A stretch of 64,000 nt of DNA from Blepharisma japonicum (taxonomy: Eukaryota > Ciliophora > Heterotrichea > Heterotrichida > Blepharismidae): positions 551,522 through 615,521 of the forward strand of contig CATKHK010000012.1 in NCBI GenBank assembly GCA_949751835.1, written 5' to 3'. The notes under the pieces were generated by a model, which saw only the letters and a list, made by a program, of their open reading frames with translations, was not told the origin of the DNA and made no database searches. This document shows positions 32,076 through 45,068 of the stretch, piece by piece. The number at the start of each line of letters is the position of its first letter. The stretch's first letter is position 1. The translations under genes and the position numbers were made by a program.

Positions 32076-33141
32076 CAAATTAGGATTTCTTATCCTCACA
32101 CTCTTTGGGGTTGCTTTAGGTCTTGACACATCAAGCTGCAGAACAGTCACTTGTGGCGCCACTGCAGCATCTGGTGGAAACTGTGTCACGATCGATTCGG
32201 GCGCAGTAATTGTAAACGGCTGCTCCTCAGGTGAACATTGTTCAAATACAGCCCAATTTGGGGACAACAATGCCTGGACTAGCACATTGTGCGTTGCGGA
32301 TACCACTACTTCTAACTCTCCAGATTGTCAAGGAACTGGCACTCTTTTGACCTGGGACAAATGCTGTGTCGATGCTGACTGTTTTAGCGGTGATTGCGGC
32401 GTAAACAATCGTTGCAGACCAGTTGCTGCTGGAGGTGCTTGCACCGTTGACGAGCACTGTGATGGCTTCCACTACTGTGGGTCTGGGAAGACTTGTGTTT
32501 CTACCGTCTCAGAAGGCTCACAATGCTCCACTTCAAATCAATGTGAACCAGGCTATGGCTGCAGCTTGGGATTATGCACCCAATATTGGAGTCAAATGGC
32601 CAGCACCAAGGTCAGCGCTGCTTATTACTGCGAAAGCAACACTCTTGACGCTTACAGCTATTGCGATAACTATACTGTCTCTGTAGATGGAACTACCCCT
32701 CTTTTAAGTCCTTATAATTGTATTGTAGTCTCACAGACCTGCACTTATAAGTCATATACCTCGGGAGCAACAGCTACTTTGGCTTGCCAATGCGGAGGAG
32801 GATCTGATACGACTTCAGGATACTGCCCTGTTCGCTATCCTTTAGAAGGAACCTATGAGAGTTTTTATCCTAAATTCCAATATTATACAACTGAATGCTC
32901 AGGAAGTAAGGCACATTCTCGAGACCCTAGTGTTCTTTATGATTGTGAATCAATTTGGAATGACCAACTCTTGTATTGGAACAATATCCAAGCAATATGG
33001 ACTGACTGGGCTCTATATAGCTCAGGAGCTATTGATAACTGCGCATCCGATCTAGGACTTTATGACCCTAGCTTCGAAGTCAGTTCTTATGAAGCAGCTG
33101 AATTTATGGTGGTCTCAGCCCTTCTTTTACTTTATTCTTAA
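32071..33141 (+). CDS. Secreted cysteine-rich surface protein 2
   Basis: 356 residues, with signal peptide MAKLGFLILTLFGVALGLD. Aligns with the upstream paralogue over its length, with the Cys pattern kept (CCVDADCFSGDC, CDGFHYCGSGKTC, CEPGYGCSLGLC, ACQCGGGSD) while intervening residues differ widely. The C-terminal EAAEFMVVSALLLLYS again fits a GPI-attachment signal. The start is set by the signal peptide; the longer frame begins at a non-ATG codon. GC content is visibly higher than the flanks, as in many highly expressed ciliate genes. Ends TAA. Confidence 0.83.
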   Translation: MAKLGFLILTLFGVALGLDTSSCRTVTCGATAASGGNCVTIDSGAVIVNGCSSGEHCSNTAQFGDNNAWTSTLCVADTTTSNSPDCQGTGTLLTWDKCCVDADCFSGDCGVNNRCRPVAAGGACTVDEHCDGFHYCGSGKTCVSTVSEGSQCSTSNQCEPGYGCSLGLCTQYWSQMASTKVSAAYYCESNTLDAYSYCDNYTVSVDGTTPLLSPYNCIVVSQTCTYKSYTSGATATLACQCGGGSDTTSGYCPVRYPLEGTYESFYPKFQYYTTECSGSKAHSRDPSVLYDCESIWNDQLLYWNNIQAIWTDWALYSSGAIDNCASDLGLYDPSFEVSSYEAAEFMVVSALLLLYS

Positions 33142-33464
33142 GATAAGCTAAATAAGTAGTTCAAATAAGCCTCTTAGTTAATAAATTAATAAAATTCTAT
33201 GGAAACTTATCAAAGATTTTCAATTTTCTAAAAAATTGCACATTTGAAGATAAAATAACATTTAATTCCTGCAAATAAGATTTTACTTAAAATATAAATT
33301 AAATTTACTTTAATATTACTTCAAATTTATGGGTTAAGCCCAAAAAAAGCTAAAATATATCGAATGCCCTCTTTTTTATTTGGAATATTGAAATTTATTA
33401 ACTCTTACCATCCTCCCTTAGTATTCTATGGATAGCAAATTAATGGGTTGAACATAATTATAAA
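33142..33464. other. Intergenic, no gene seen
   Basis: AT-rich spacer upstream of the dehydrogenase gene. Nothing recognised. Confidence 0.45.
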
Positions 33465-34394
33465 ATGCTAGAATGCATTGATTGCATTCTTTTTGCATTT
33501 GGATTATGAACTCTAATCAAAGGATTTCTATTCGTGCATTATTCCTTCAAATCTCTAAGGTCTAAAACAGACTTTTCTCAGTATGGTCTTAAAAGCTGAG
33601 CTTTAGTAACTGCGCCTACAGATGGAATAGGCTTAGGATTTGCAGAGAAGCTGGCTTCTCATGGGTTTAATATTATTCTTGTAGGAAGAAACTGTGAAAA
33701 GCTCATGAATTTATCCCAAAATTTAGAACAAAATTTTCCAATTAAAACTAAATCAATAGTAAAAGACTTTTCATTATCATCTAAAAATCCTCAGGAGTTT
33801 TTCCAAGATATAAAATCACAGACTGAAGGTCTAGATATTAGTGTTGTCGTAAATAATGTAGGATATGGAGCTGATGGGTTACTTCATACAGTTGCTGAAG
33901 CTGATCTACTCAATATAAACTCTCTGAATATTTGGCCTGTCGTTTATTTAACGAAACTATACATACCAGATATGCTTAACAGAAAAAATCGCAGCGCAAT
34001 CATCAATTTAAGCTCCCTTCTCGGTACCTTTCCAGTTCCTTATGGTAGCTGTTATTCTGCTGGAAAAAGCTTTATATCAGCATTTAGCTTAATAGCAGCA
34101 GAAGAAGCCCGCTATTTATCAGGACAAAAAAAAACCAATATTGACGTATTGACTGTTACCCCTGGATGGGTCGATACTCCATTGACCAAAAAATATAAGG
34201 ATATTCCTTGAATGATACAAAAAGAAGAGCATGTAGAAGGAGTCCTAAAAGCGCTCGGAAAAGTAAATTACACAAGTGGGCATTGGAAGCATCAGTTACA
34301 GTCAATCTATGCTAGCTTATGCAGAGACCAAGCATCGAGCTCATATGCAAAAAAAATGAAAAGAAAGCTTCAAAGAATTAAGCCAAATAATTAA
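33465..34394 (+). CDS. Short-chain dehydrogenase/reductase (17-beta-HSD/ketoreductase-like)
   Basis: 309 residues with TGA Trp codons at the N-terminal helix (FGLWTLIKG), at KSWALVTA and at DIPWMIQK. An N-terminal hydrophobic helix is followed by the Rossmann motif ALVTAPTDGIGLGFA, where TGxxxGIG has become TAPTDGIG. Then come NNVG, the catalytic-region Ser in INLSS, and YSAGK (Tyr and Lys of the catalytic tetrad). The order and the membrane-anchor helix resemble HSD17B12 and yeast very-long-chain 3-ketoacyl-CoA reductases of the ER, so fatty acid elongation or steroid reduction is a reasonable inference. Loss of the first Gly in the cofactor motif is slightly unusual. Ends TAA. Confidence 0.86.
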
Positions 34395-34896
34395 TTTTAC
34401 TTATAGGAGTAAATGCATAAATTATTATAGGCTAAAAAGATTTTCATTTCTTTGGCATCGGCAAAAGATTTCTTGGTGGACCCTCTATTCACCTATATTA
34501 ATAAAGGTCAATGCTTAGAAAGCCATAAAATATTCTTTTTTGTACGTATCTGAATTTTTCTCTCATATATGTGAAGCAATCTTCCAATTTATCAATTTAA
34601 AGTAAATTATTATATTATTTTATGTCCTATGAGCACATGCTCATTTAATCTATCTTATCTTGAAAATTTTATTTAATGAAAGATTTTCTAAAGCAAAATG
34701 GCTTAAAATTAGATTTTCTGATAATAGATTTAAATTATTTTAACAAGCTGATATCCTCTAAAAATCTTCTAAATTGAATTTATAGATTATGCCTCTTTTA
34801 AGGTTTTTAATCTCTAATTGACAATATATGACAATTTTGGATAAAAAAAAATAGAATTTTATTTCCAAGCCTATGAAATAGAAAATATAATTAATT
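34395..34896. other. Convergent intergenic region
   Basis: 500 bases between the 3' ends of the dehydrogenase and the WD40 gene. AT-rich; nothing recognised. Confidence 0.45.
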
Positions 34897-37101
34897 CTAA
34901 TACTTCTCCAATTTATAAATAACTAACTTGTTTTTACTCCCAAAGACAATGAAATTTCCCCTTCTTGAGGCATCAAGAGCAGTTACGCATTCTTTATGAG
35001 CTCTCTCACTATCAATCAATTTTTCTTTATCAATCACCAGCATCTGCCCCTCTTCATCTCCTGCAATAATTCTCTTTCCATCAGATGACCATGTAATGCA
35101 ACGAATAATATTTTTAACATAGAACTCTTTAACAACCCGATTTCCCTGGAAATTATAATTTCTGTCCCCTAAAAGTCAAATTTTTATATTCTTGTCCAAG
35201 TTGGTGGAAGCTAAAAATTTTCCACAGGGAGAAACGCTGATTAGGTCTTCATCTTGGTTTTGTTTAGCAAAAGCGGTTACTAATTCTTGACTTTTGGCGT
35301 TTCATATATATATTGATTTCTGAGCACTAGAAGTAATTACAAATTCTCCATTACAAAATCAGCAGCACATACTCACATGCTGCTTATTAAGTTTCGATTG
35401 TTTTTTTAACTCGCTTTTATCAATATCTATTATTGCAACCGCTCCTGAGCTATCACATGAAAGGATCTCTTTCCCGCTAGGAGAAAATTGAATTCAATTG
35501 GAAGGGCTACATTCCATTTTAAATACCTTGAAAAGAATATTTGTATAAATATCTCATACCTTGATGGTATTGTCATAACTAGAGGAAGCCATAACACTTA
35601 TAGACCATGAAATGCATGAAATCTCACGGTTGTGAGCGTCAAAATCTTTAAAGAGTTTTTGATTTTCCAGAAAATATATAAAAATCCATCCTTTTTCGGT
35701 TCCAGCAGCAAAATATTTGCTATCAAGTGAAAAAGAAGCCGATCTAATTCGATATTTGGTAGCAATTTTCTTATTTCAATTTAAATCCAAGCCGATTTTT
35801 CTCGATTTCAATGTGCCATCAGTCATTCCAAATGCCAGATGATTTGATGGAGAAAATGTAAGAGCTATAATATCATTTGCATTAAAAATTTCAAAAACTT
35901 GGCTTTGAATTTCCCGATCATACACATCAATATTATTATTCCTCAATTTCACCGCCAAATACTTCCCAAAATTCGACAAAACAAAATAATTGAAAGGCTT
36001 AATATGAAACTTTTGAATTAATTCAAATTTCTTAACATTGTATACACATATCGCAACATTCATTTGAGGAATAGCTAAATACCTTCGACACAAAGACACT
36101 GAAATTAAACTTGCATATTTGCTGGAGGTTTGAATGCTGTTTTTTATCTGATTTTTCGATAAATCTCATTTAAGAAGAGTGCCGTTTTTAAATAAAGTAA
36201 TGAGATTTTGACTTGAACATGAAAAAAATGAGAATTGTGGGATATCAATGCTATTGCAAATTTCTTGCTCTATTTTGCTTGATTTTATGTTATAGATAAA
36301 TATTTTTCCATTTAAATTAGACTGCATGATGCAGAGGTAAGTACTGCAAGGTGAAAAACTTGGAAAATTTTTTGAGCTAAATCTTGCTAATTCATGCTTG
36401 GTATAAGTATCTCATAAAAATATGCTTGAATCGGAACTAGAAGAAGCCAAATAATTTCCATTATCAGAAAACAATAAATGTATTACATAATCCATATGCC
36501 CACTTAGAAAAGCAATTTCTTGATATGTCTCTGAGCTGTAGAGAAATACTTTTTCGAAGTTTGTTGTAGCAAAAAATCTCCCACAAGAGGAAAATGCCAA
36601 ATTATCAATAGCTTCGCCCAATTGAATGGCAGGGGCTTGCTCTCCAAAATTTGTGTTAGTCATATTGCAGTTTTTAAAATTCGAGTTATATATGTGGGAT
36701 TTGGAAAAATCCACCCTAGAAAGGTTGCATGACTCGAAGTTTGTATTAATGAACATACCATATGATAAGTCTGCGCTTGGAATTCTTATTCCGCTAAAGT
36801 CTCTATCTGTGAATACAAAGCCTGATTTATTAAGAAACGTAATTGCATTGCTTGCGGCTAGATCTACTAAATCTGTTACTTTTGATAGTAAAATTATGCT
36901 GTAAAGCACTTCTTTTAGATTTTCTGTGAGAGAATCCTTTATTAAGCTGCTAATAAACTTGAGATCAATTTTATTGAAATAGCTTTCTTTTAAATAAACT
37001 AAATCTTTTAAGCTTGGCAAATCTTCTATGCACTTCTTTGCTATGAAAAAATCTAGATCTTGTTTAGTCACAGGAAATAAAGAAAATCTAAATATTATCA
37101 T
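34897..37101 (-). CDS. Helical/pentapeptide/WD40 protein 1
   Basis: 734 residues in one frame with TGA as Trp (for example at the 36412 and 35776 positions), ending TAG. An N-terminal helical block with LAASNAITFLNKSGFVF precedes five-residue repeats (ADLSYGMFINTNFESCNLSR, then DFSKSHI and NFKNCNMTNTNFG). About 12 WD40-like units follow, enough for two propellers, with sites such as NTIKVWD and KNIKIWLLG. The same helical-pentapeptide-WD40 order occurs in the zinc-module proteins at 3082 and 11095, but this one has no Cys/His module. Likely a scaffold; no enzymatic motif. The paralogue at 37326 is upstream on the same strand. Confidence 0.87.
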
Positions 37102-37325
37102 ATTTTCTTCAAAATTTTATTTTTTGATTCTTTTATCAGCTTTATAAAGTTCAATGATCATATATTTGGGTTTTTTTGAATATGAGTTTGAACAGCATTT
37201 TGTCTCAAAAATAGATTATTCCAATTAACCATTTAGGGAAAATTGGATTTATCAACATAATATTTATATTGGTGGATTAATTTTCATAAATATAAATGAA
37301 TTATTCTTCAATGTTATAAAGAAAG

Positions 37326-39707
37326 CTACTTTATATCTAACTTCCATAGCTTCACAGTCCTATCATTGCTCCCAGTAACTATAAAATCTCCACATCTTGA
37401 AGAATCAATTGACGTTACAGCATCACTATGAGCATTAATATTAGTAAACTTGCCTGTGCACTTATCCCATACCACTATTTTTCCTTCTGAATTACCCTCA
37501 AAGCATTTTGCTCCATCATGAGACCATTTAATTGAGCTTATCAAATTTTCGACATAAAAATCTTTGATTATGCAAGCTCCTTCAAAATTTTTATCAGCAT
37601 TTCCTAAATACCAAATCTTTATATTTTTGTCAAGGCTATAAGAAATCAAAAATTTTCCACATGTAGAAAGACTAATCAAAGATATTTCATGGTAATGCTT
37701 AATAAACTCAGTTATTAATTCTTGATTATCCGCCTTTCAAATGCTTATTGATCCATCAGCACTACAAGTTATCACAAATTTTCCACACTGAGACCAGGTT
37801 CACATATGAACTTGTCGTCGATTTGCTTTTCAATGGTTGATGATCTGGCTTCTTTCAATGTCAAATATGATAATTAAATTAAGCCTATCACACGAAAGAA
37901 TTTTCTTTCCATCGGGAGAAATTTCGAAATATTTGGTTATATTTTCATTTGTTTGGATTATCTTTAATGGGGAGCTGCTATAAATATCTCAAATCTTAAT
38001 TAAATAATCTGCACCTGAAGTGGCCATTATATTTCCTGATCACGAGACACATGTAATTGAATAGTTGTGAGCCTTGAATTCTTTAAAAAGTTTTTGATTT
38101 TTAACAAAAAATATAAAAACTCATCCTTCTTCATTAGAAACAGCAAAATATTGGCTGTCAAATGAAAAAGAAATATTTGTTATAGCTCTTCTCATATTTT
38201 TCTTTGCATTTATCTCAATATTTGGATAGATTTCCCAAGACTTTAGTTTTGGATCAGTTGCTCCTACAAATAAATAGGTTCCATCTGCAGAAAAGGCAAA
38301 AGGTTTAATCCTCAAATTTTTTTTATTGAAAATACGATAAATGTTTCCTTTTGATGAAGACAGATCAAATACCTCAATATTTCTATCTTCAGATCCCGAA
38401 GCTAAAAACCTGCCACAAGGTGAAAATGCTAAATAAGATGAGCGGGGCATTATATACAGCTTTGCAGCAAATTCGAATTTGTCCACATCATATATTTTTA
38501 TTTGGCAATAAGTATAAGGAACAGCTATGTATTTACGGCAGCTCGATATTGCAAAGCAAGCCTGGATATGTTGGCACTTTAAGCGCTCTTCACTGTTATT
38601 GTTTAATAAATTTCACTTAATCATGGTTCAACAATCATTATATAAAGCTATTAAGCTAGTCCCAGTGTGAGAAAATAAAGTAAATCTTGGTATCAAATTT
38701 TCACAGCGTATTTTATTTATTACTTTATCTAAATTTATATCATAAATTGATATATTCCATTGAGGAGAGCAAAGAGCAAAGCTAAGGTATGTGCCGCAAG
38801 GAGAAAAATTCACAAAACGCCTGCAGCTAATAGCCTTAAGTCTAAGTTTATTATAAGTATCCCACAAAATAGTCACTGAATCTGAGCTTCAAGATGCTAA
38901 ATATTTACCATTGTCAGAAAATGACAAAAAAGTTATCTGCTCATTATGCCCCTCAAGTTGAGCAATTTCCTGATTTTTTCCCAAGCTATAAAGTCATATT
39001 ATTTTATTAATGACAACAGCAAGAAATCTACCGCAACGAGAAAACTCGAAAATCTCTGTGGAAGATTTTAGATCAAACACTTTTTCTCCGAAATTTACTT
39101 CAGTCATATTGCAGTCTTTAAAATTTGAGTCATAAATGTGAGCCATAGAGAAATTAACTCTATAAAGGTTGCTTGAAGAAAAATTTGTGTTATAAAATAT
39201 TCCATACGATAAGTCTGCATTTGGGATTTTTATCATGCTTAAGTCTTTATTTGTAAATACAAATTCTGCTTTATTGAGGATTGTAATCGCGTTGCTCGAG
39301 GCTAGGCTTAATGAATCGGTAGATTTAGATAATAAAACTATTTTGTAAAGAATTTCTTTTAAGTCTTCCGTAAGGTAATCTTTGATATAATCACTTACAG
39401 GCTTTAAATCAACTTTATTGAGATAGTTTTCTTTTAAAGTATCGAAGTTTATTAAATTGGACAAATTTGCTATAAACTTTTTCGCTAAACATTCATTTAT
39501 ATGTCCTTTGGTAATAGGAAATATATAATCAAACTTATTGAGTAAGAGAGCTTTAGGTGTATTTCCTATTGGATTGTCAAAAAAAACATTCATTCTTTTC
39601 TTAGTAAAATTTGACTCCCTTTTGCAAGTTTTATTAAATTTCTTGATTATGAAAATTTCTTTCATTAAAGACAATTCTTGGTGATCAGTTGAGCTTCTTT
39701 TATCCAT
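37326..39707 (-). CDS. Helical/pentapeptide/WD40 protein 2
   Basis: 793 residues, ending TAG. An N-terminal Lys/Ser-rich extension of about 60 residues is absent from its neighbour. Then follow the helical block (LASSNAITILNKAEFVF), pentapeptides (ADLSYGIFYNTNFSSSNLYR) and about 12 WD40-like repeats, among them GRFLASGSEDRNIEVFDL and VTGSNDRTVKLWKLD. Several W-D Trp codons are TGA. The last repeats are the best preserved. A decayed third copy lies just upstream at 40195-40620, so this is a tandem array with birth and loss. Start chosen at the first ATG of the frame; a later Met (about codon 15) is also possible. Confidence 0.87.
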
Positions 39708-40194
39708 GGAAATATTATATTACTAGGTATCATAATACCCATCTTTTTTCTTTTAATTTTCAGTTTAAATTAAGAAAACTAATAATTAATAGAATTATAA
39801 TTCAGTTGAATCATAATTATTTTGCATTCCTTTTCTAGATATAAATTGTTCTTCTATAAGAAGATGATTTCTTATCACTCATTAAAGCACTCTCGCTTAT
39901 GGCGTTTAATTCTTCCATGTTTATTTAGTTTGATAATATTTAGAGAGCATAAAGCATGATGATTTGTTGGGTTTAATCTAATAAAGGGATATTGATCATA
40001 TAGGGACTTTGCTGTTTTCTTTGGTTACCTTTTATATTTTACATAAATAAAAATTATTTTTTCTATATTGGTGTGCTGGGGTTCTAATATCTTAGGTCTC
40101 TAAATTTCGCAATTCCCCGATTTCTAAATGAAATTACATCTTTAACTATTCTATTTTCAAATGTAGAAAGCCTATTTTATTTAATTTAATTTCA

Positions 40195-40620
40195 ATATCT
40201 TTAATGTTCTATCTTTACCTGCAGAAATCATGAACTCTTTGTTTGCTAAAGCACGCAAAAAATTGAGTCTTTGCTTTCGAAAAAAACTGATTTATTGAAA
40301 AGTATAATCGCATTAATTGCTATTAAGTTTATCTGCAGTTCTTGATAATAAAAGAATACTACAAAGATTTTCTTTTAAATCTTTTATTAGAAGACCCTTG
40401 AAAAAAATTGTGAGCCGTCTTAGCGCTTTGAAAACAATTTAATTGAGATAGCTTTTTTTATGGAATCTAGATCTTTTGAGTGAGGCAAATATTTTGATGT
40501 TAATTTTTTTGCTATAGGTCTGCATACTTCTCTGTAATATGCGATTTTTGACTGACATTGAATTTTCTTATTAAATAATTATTTTGGGCTTTTGCACAGG
40601 TCTACCTCCTTGATTTTCAA
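40195..40620 (-). pseudogene. Remnant of a third helical/pentapeptide/WD40 gene
   Basis: On the minus strand, bases at about 40290-40520 follow the helical-block coding region of the gene at 37326-39707 (the segment equivalent to 39260-39490). Bases at about 40195-40260 resemble the final WD40 repeat, so most of the gene has been deleted between them. No open frame persists. Confidence 0.6.
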
Positions 40621-40817
40621 ATTTCAACTTTCAAATCTTTAAAGTATCTTAATAATTTTAATAATAGGTTAGAATATTTGCCCAGTAAAATTTTTATTTG
40701 AACTTACCATAGAACCAAAATTATATTTAATATTAATATACTTACTATTAATTTTAATAATAGAGTTGGCCACTACATAATATTTTACGTTTCAAAAATG
40801 TAAATTAAACTTAAAAT

Positions 40818-43800
40818 TTAATTCATTTGCAAATCATTTTGGATGCTATCTATTGGTTGACTGTCACAAAATTGTTGTATACTATCTATTTGATGACTGG
40901 CATTATAATACTGACTCGTGTCATTAATAGTCGTTCTGTTTACAACTACATATTTGCTATCAGGAATTTTCGAGATATCTCTCGCAGAGACCACTGACGA
41001 AAATTGGAATAAGAAATACAGTGCGATATTATTTGCTTTAGGGGTGTATAAAGGGTTTTTTATAATATTCAAATGAACAATAAGAGTTACTAATCCAATT
41101 AATGCCCACCCAGTTAATCTCAATATATATCAAATTAAATGTCCTTTGAAATTCTGTTTTGACCAGTAAATGGTTGAAATAGAAGCACTTCAAATGATGG
41201 CAAATAATGATACGCGAAACCACATATTTGTGACATTATGATTAGAAGGCTCAAAAATTCAAGTGTAAATTGATAGAATGCTTATTATTACAATAAAAAC
41301 AAGTCCAAATAAAGCTTCGCTGTAATTTTTGAGCGTCAAGTATAATGCAACCAATGCAACCTGGAAAATACCTCTTATAACTAAATAATGAGGGTTTATC
41401 ACAACATTTTGATCATCATACAAAAATTCCCATCTTGGTCTAAAGCCTACAGTTGAAATCATAAAGGAAATTAATGCAAAAGATGAAGCTATAGCAAAAG
41501 CCAAATGCTTTCCTTTCCAGCAATAGGTTTTGCAATCATATTCCCAATAGCTTTCAGTTATGCTATCTCCGCTGCCGTTTTCACATTTAAATAGCGTAAA
41601 TAATATCATTACTATAGGAATAAACCCAAAATTTGCGATAAAAGGCAAAAATTGCTTGATAGTCCAAATGCAGTAATTTAATAAAAAAAAATCCAATTTG
41701 GCTAATTTTTCATCAAAATCTCAGCAGATAAATAAGCATGAAGCAAATCAAAGAAAAATAAATCCTAAAGCAAGATAAATGCTTGTCCAAAAGCTTTCTT
41801 GGCTTATAACAAACTTTGATGCATCTCCAATTAATGCATATAACATATCAGTTAGATTCCAATAGTTTTGATCAAAATTTGGACTTAGCCCAAGAAATTG
41901 GAGAAAGTCAATAGCAACATATAAGTACTTAACAAAGTCCCCAAACTTTGCCAATTTTTTATGTGTTATCTTAGGAAATTTGAATTTTCAAACAATTTTC
42001 AAAAAAATAAGAGAAAATGTTAACGATATAAGTGAGAGAATCCCTATAAGTAGGTAATAAAGCATTTTGCCAAGCCTAGATTTTTGTATCAGGTGAAGGT
42101 CAAAGGCACAATCATACTGATCCAGCCTTTTGTCGGCTGGATTTATTGATGTTCCATTTGGCCAAATCATTACTCCTTTTATAGTGATAAGAGGATTTTT
42201 ACCAATTTCATAGAATCCAACTTGATTGTCTTCTCAAACTTCAGCTGTTTTGTTATATATAACATTATTAATTGAAATGATTTCATCATTGGGCTCATTA
42301 GAATCAACAGCAATTTTTACTTTTCCAGAACACCCAACTATTTTCTGCTTCCTTATTGCAGCGTTCATAACATCGGGGTCTGTATAATCTTCTCCATACT
42401 GGATCAAATTGTTTAATGTGTATATCCCCAACATTGCTGCATTAAATGAATAGCATGTTCCAACTGCTCCTAACTGTTTAGTCTCATCAAGTTCCGGAAT
42501 CAGCATTTTTTCGATTTCTTTCCCATATGATCCAATAAACTCTCCAGGGCTCAGAGATATTGATCCTTCAACTAGTTCACTTATTTTTGCAAGAATATTC
42601 CCTGAGAAAGCAGAAATATGAGTAAACCAGCTTGCTTGCTCATAAATAATAAATACTGCGTCACCCCTTCTGAGTCCCATGTCATAGAACTGAGAAATTA
42701 AATAAAATTGCTCATTATTTTCCAAAAATACGAAAAATGCGAAAATTCTTCCAGTTGTCTTGATCGCATGTGAAACTACATAAGCGTAGTCATTAAAATC
42801 TGCTGGAGAATAGTAAGGCTTTATCATTCTCTTATCTTCATCGTTCAAAATATTAATTCCTGCAGCTTTTGCATTAGTCAGAAAAGAATTATAAAGGCTG
42901 AGACCAAATGTTGAGTTTTCATATATGACAACAATGTCTTTTCATCCAAAAATTGACATTAAGTTTGGAATTATGGCGACATGGTAAGCAAAAGTCTTGA
43001 GAGTCCTTGAAAATTTGGGATATTTCGACGTGCTTGTTAATAATGGGCTTGGACAACCATCTGCTATCATGGGAATTTTGATGCCTAAAAGGGTAAAGTC
43101 ATTAATTGTGCCAATACATACATCATTAATTATAGAAGGTATATAAAATGACCCAAAATTTTTTACTTCTTTAGCTAAGCAATTATAGGAAAAGTTGTGA
43201 TTGTAAAGTTCAGCGCTACAATCTGTACTATGTGTTTTTATGATGTAATTTGGGATCGCATTTATAGAGTTTGCATACCCAATTGCAAAAAGAGCTCCTG
43301 TTTTAATTCATATATTCGAATAATATCGCACTCCATTATAGTTGCTATTTCCAGAAGCTACTGAAACTGTTACAGCAGCATTCTTTGAGTCAGGGTATTC
43401 TAAAGTATTTCCTGGGAAAATTGGTGAGGTTTGAATTTTTACATTGTTTCCCTCTATCGATCCTATAATGATTCTTTTGCCATTTTGCATATTAATAATT
43501 GAAAACTGAGGCAATGGATGATTTTTGTTTTTGAGCATTGTTTTTAGCTGATTTTTGATTGCATATTTTGAATCATTTGTTAAATCAATATTATCCAATA
43601 TTTTAAGCACTGACAAAACCTTATAATTAGGCAGACTTGTTGCACTCTCCAAGCCTTTGTCAACAATGATAATTGAGCCATCTATATCAGCTCCTCACAA
43701 ACCTTTGCTGCTAAGCAGCACTCCTGAATTTTTTGTGTAAATTTTTTTTGTAATAAGAGAGGACAGGAGCTTCACAGCACCTTCTCCTTCATTTAAAATA

Positions 43801-44408
43801 AGGATATTAAGCAACCCTGATGGTTTCACTTGAACGCCTACCAAATCGTTAGCTACATTTTGGCTTTGGGAATTGGAAAAAGAGAAAAATTTAATATTCT
43901 GATAGAGATGTTTTCCTTGGAATATATTTGCGAGTTGGATTGACTCAAAGGACTCACTGTGAATTATTACGTATTGTGACCAATTAAATAATGTTAATAC
44001 GCTATTTAGAGCTTCATAATGACTCACTTCAGGATGCATGGTAAAATAATCCCATTCTTGGAAGGAACTGTAAGGCTTATCCAAAACTAGATGGATAAAC
44101 TCAAGCTCCGAAGAAACTTTTGATATTTTGCTGCTAAGAGTCAAGCTAGACGTTGAGTCTATAACTATACTTGAGTTTACTAGTAGATTTTGAATTGAAG
44201 TTTCTTGAGTAATTTCAATAGCAATGGCATCAACCAGTTTAGAGTAGTTATTGTTCAGTGAATAAACTAATGATTCTAAAAGCTGCTCATCAGTATCTTG
44301 ACTGTATAGAATGTGTAGAAATTGAATTGCTGATGCATGAATGATAAGAAACCAGAAATTTGTCATGCTAAATAAATAATATATATTTATTAAATGCTGC
44401 TTCATCAA
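40818..44408 (-). CDS. Receptor with ANF/periplasmic-binding-like ectodomain and multiple membrane helices
   Basis: 1196 residues in one frame with numerous TGA Trp, ending TAA. A signal-anchor-like start (FWFLIIHASAIQFLHILYS) precedes a region of about 670 residues resembling the receptor ligand-binding (type 1 periplasmic-binding) family: IFGWKDIVVIYENSTFGLSLY and the late KQLGAVGTCYSFNAAMLGIY are typical. From about residue 745 there are roughly seven to nine hydrophobic helices (LLIGILSLISLTFSLIFL, FGFIPIVMILFTLF, ALFGLVFIVIISILSIYT and others), then a polar tail. Similar ectodomain-plus-helices proteins are common in ciliates. Ligand and output are unknown; GPCR-like signalling is one option, a channel another. 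No cyclase or kinase domain follows. Confidence 0.82.
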
Positions 44409-45068
44409 TTCTTGTTGAAAAAGCCAGCAATTAGTTTTTGCATGCTAAATGCCTCAGATTTCCCTCTTACTTATTAAAGAATCAGTAGTAGAGAATTAAA
44501 AATTTGGAAAAATACAAATATAGTAAAAATCAGTTTGTTAAAATATCCATCATAAATTTACTTAGGTAAACATTAAGAAAAAATCATAGGCATTTTAATT
44601 TTATATATGCTTAAGAAAAATTAATAGCATTTTGAATACTTATAAAAATTATAATTATATATTTATATATGTTTTAAATTTATTATCTTTAATTAAGTTT
44701 AGAATTTATCTTAAATTAATTTTTTAGCTCATAGACTAAGAATATTAAAATTTAATACTATTATATTTCAATATTTTTTAAATTAGTTTATCTATTTGAA
44801 CTAAATATATTTGAATAATAATGAGCAAAATATATACTCTTAATTAATTGTTCAAAGAAATTTGCCAATTAAAATGACTGACAATATTGTAAGAATTCAA
44901 TGAAGAATTTAGGCACGTAAATTGAAGATGGCTATAAAAACCCCAAGTGAAAAAAGATAAAATCCCATCTAACAGTTTTACTATTGACTTACACTCTAAT
45001 ATATACTATGATCATTACTAATTGCTATTTTACCTTTTTGAGACAAAGATTTTATTCTAAAAAATGCT
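44409..45068. other. Intergenic, very AT-rich
   Basis: 660 bases of extreme AT content with runs of TATA-like sequence. No gene recognised. Confidence 0.5.
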
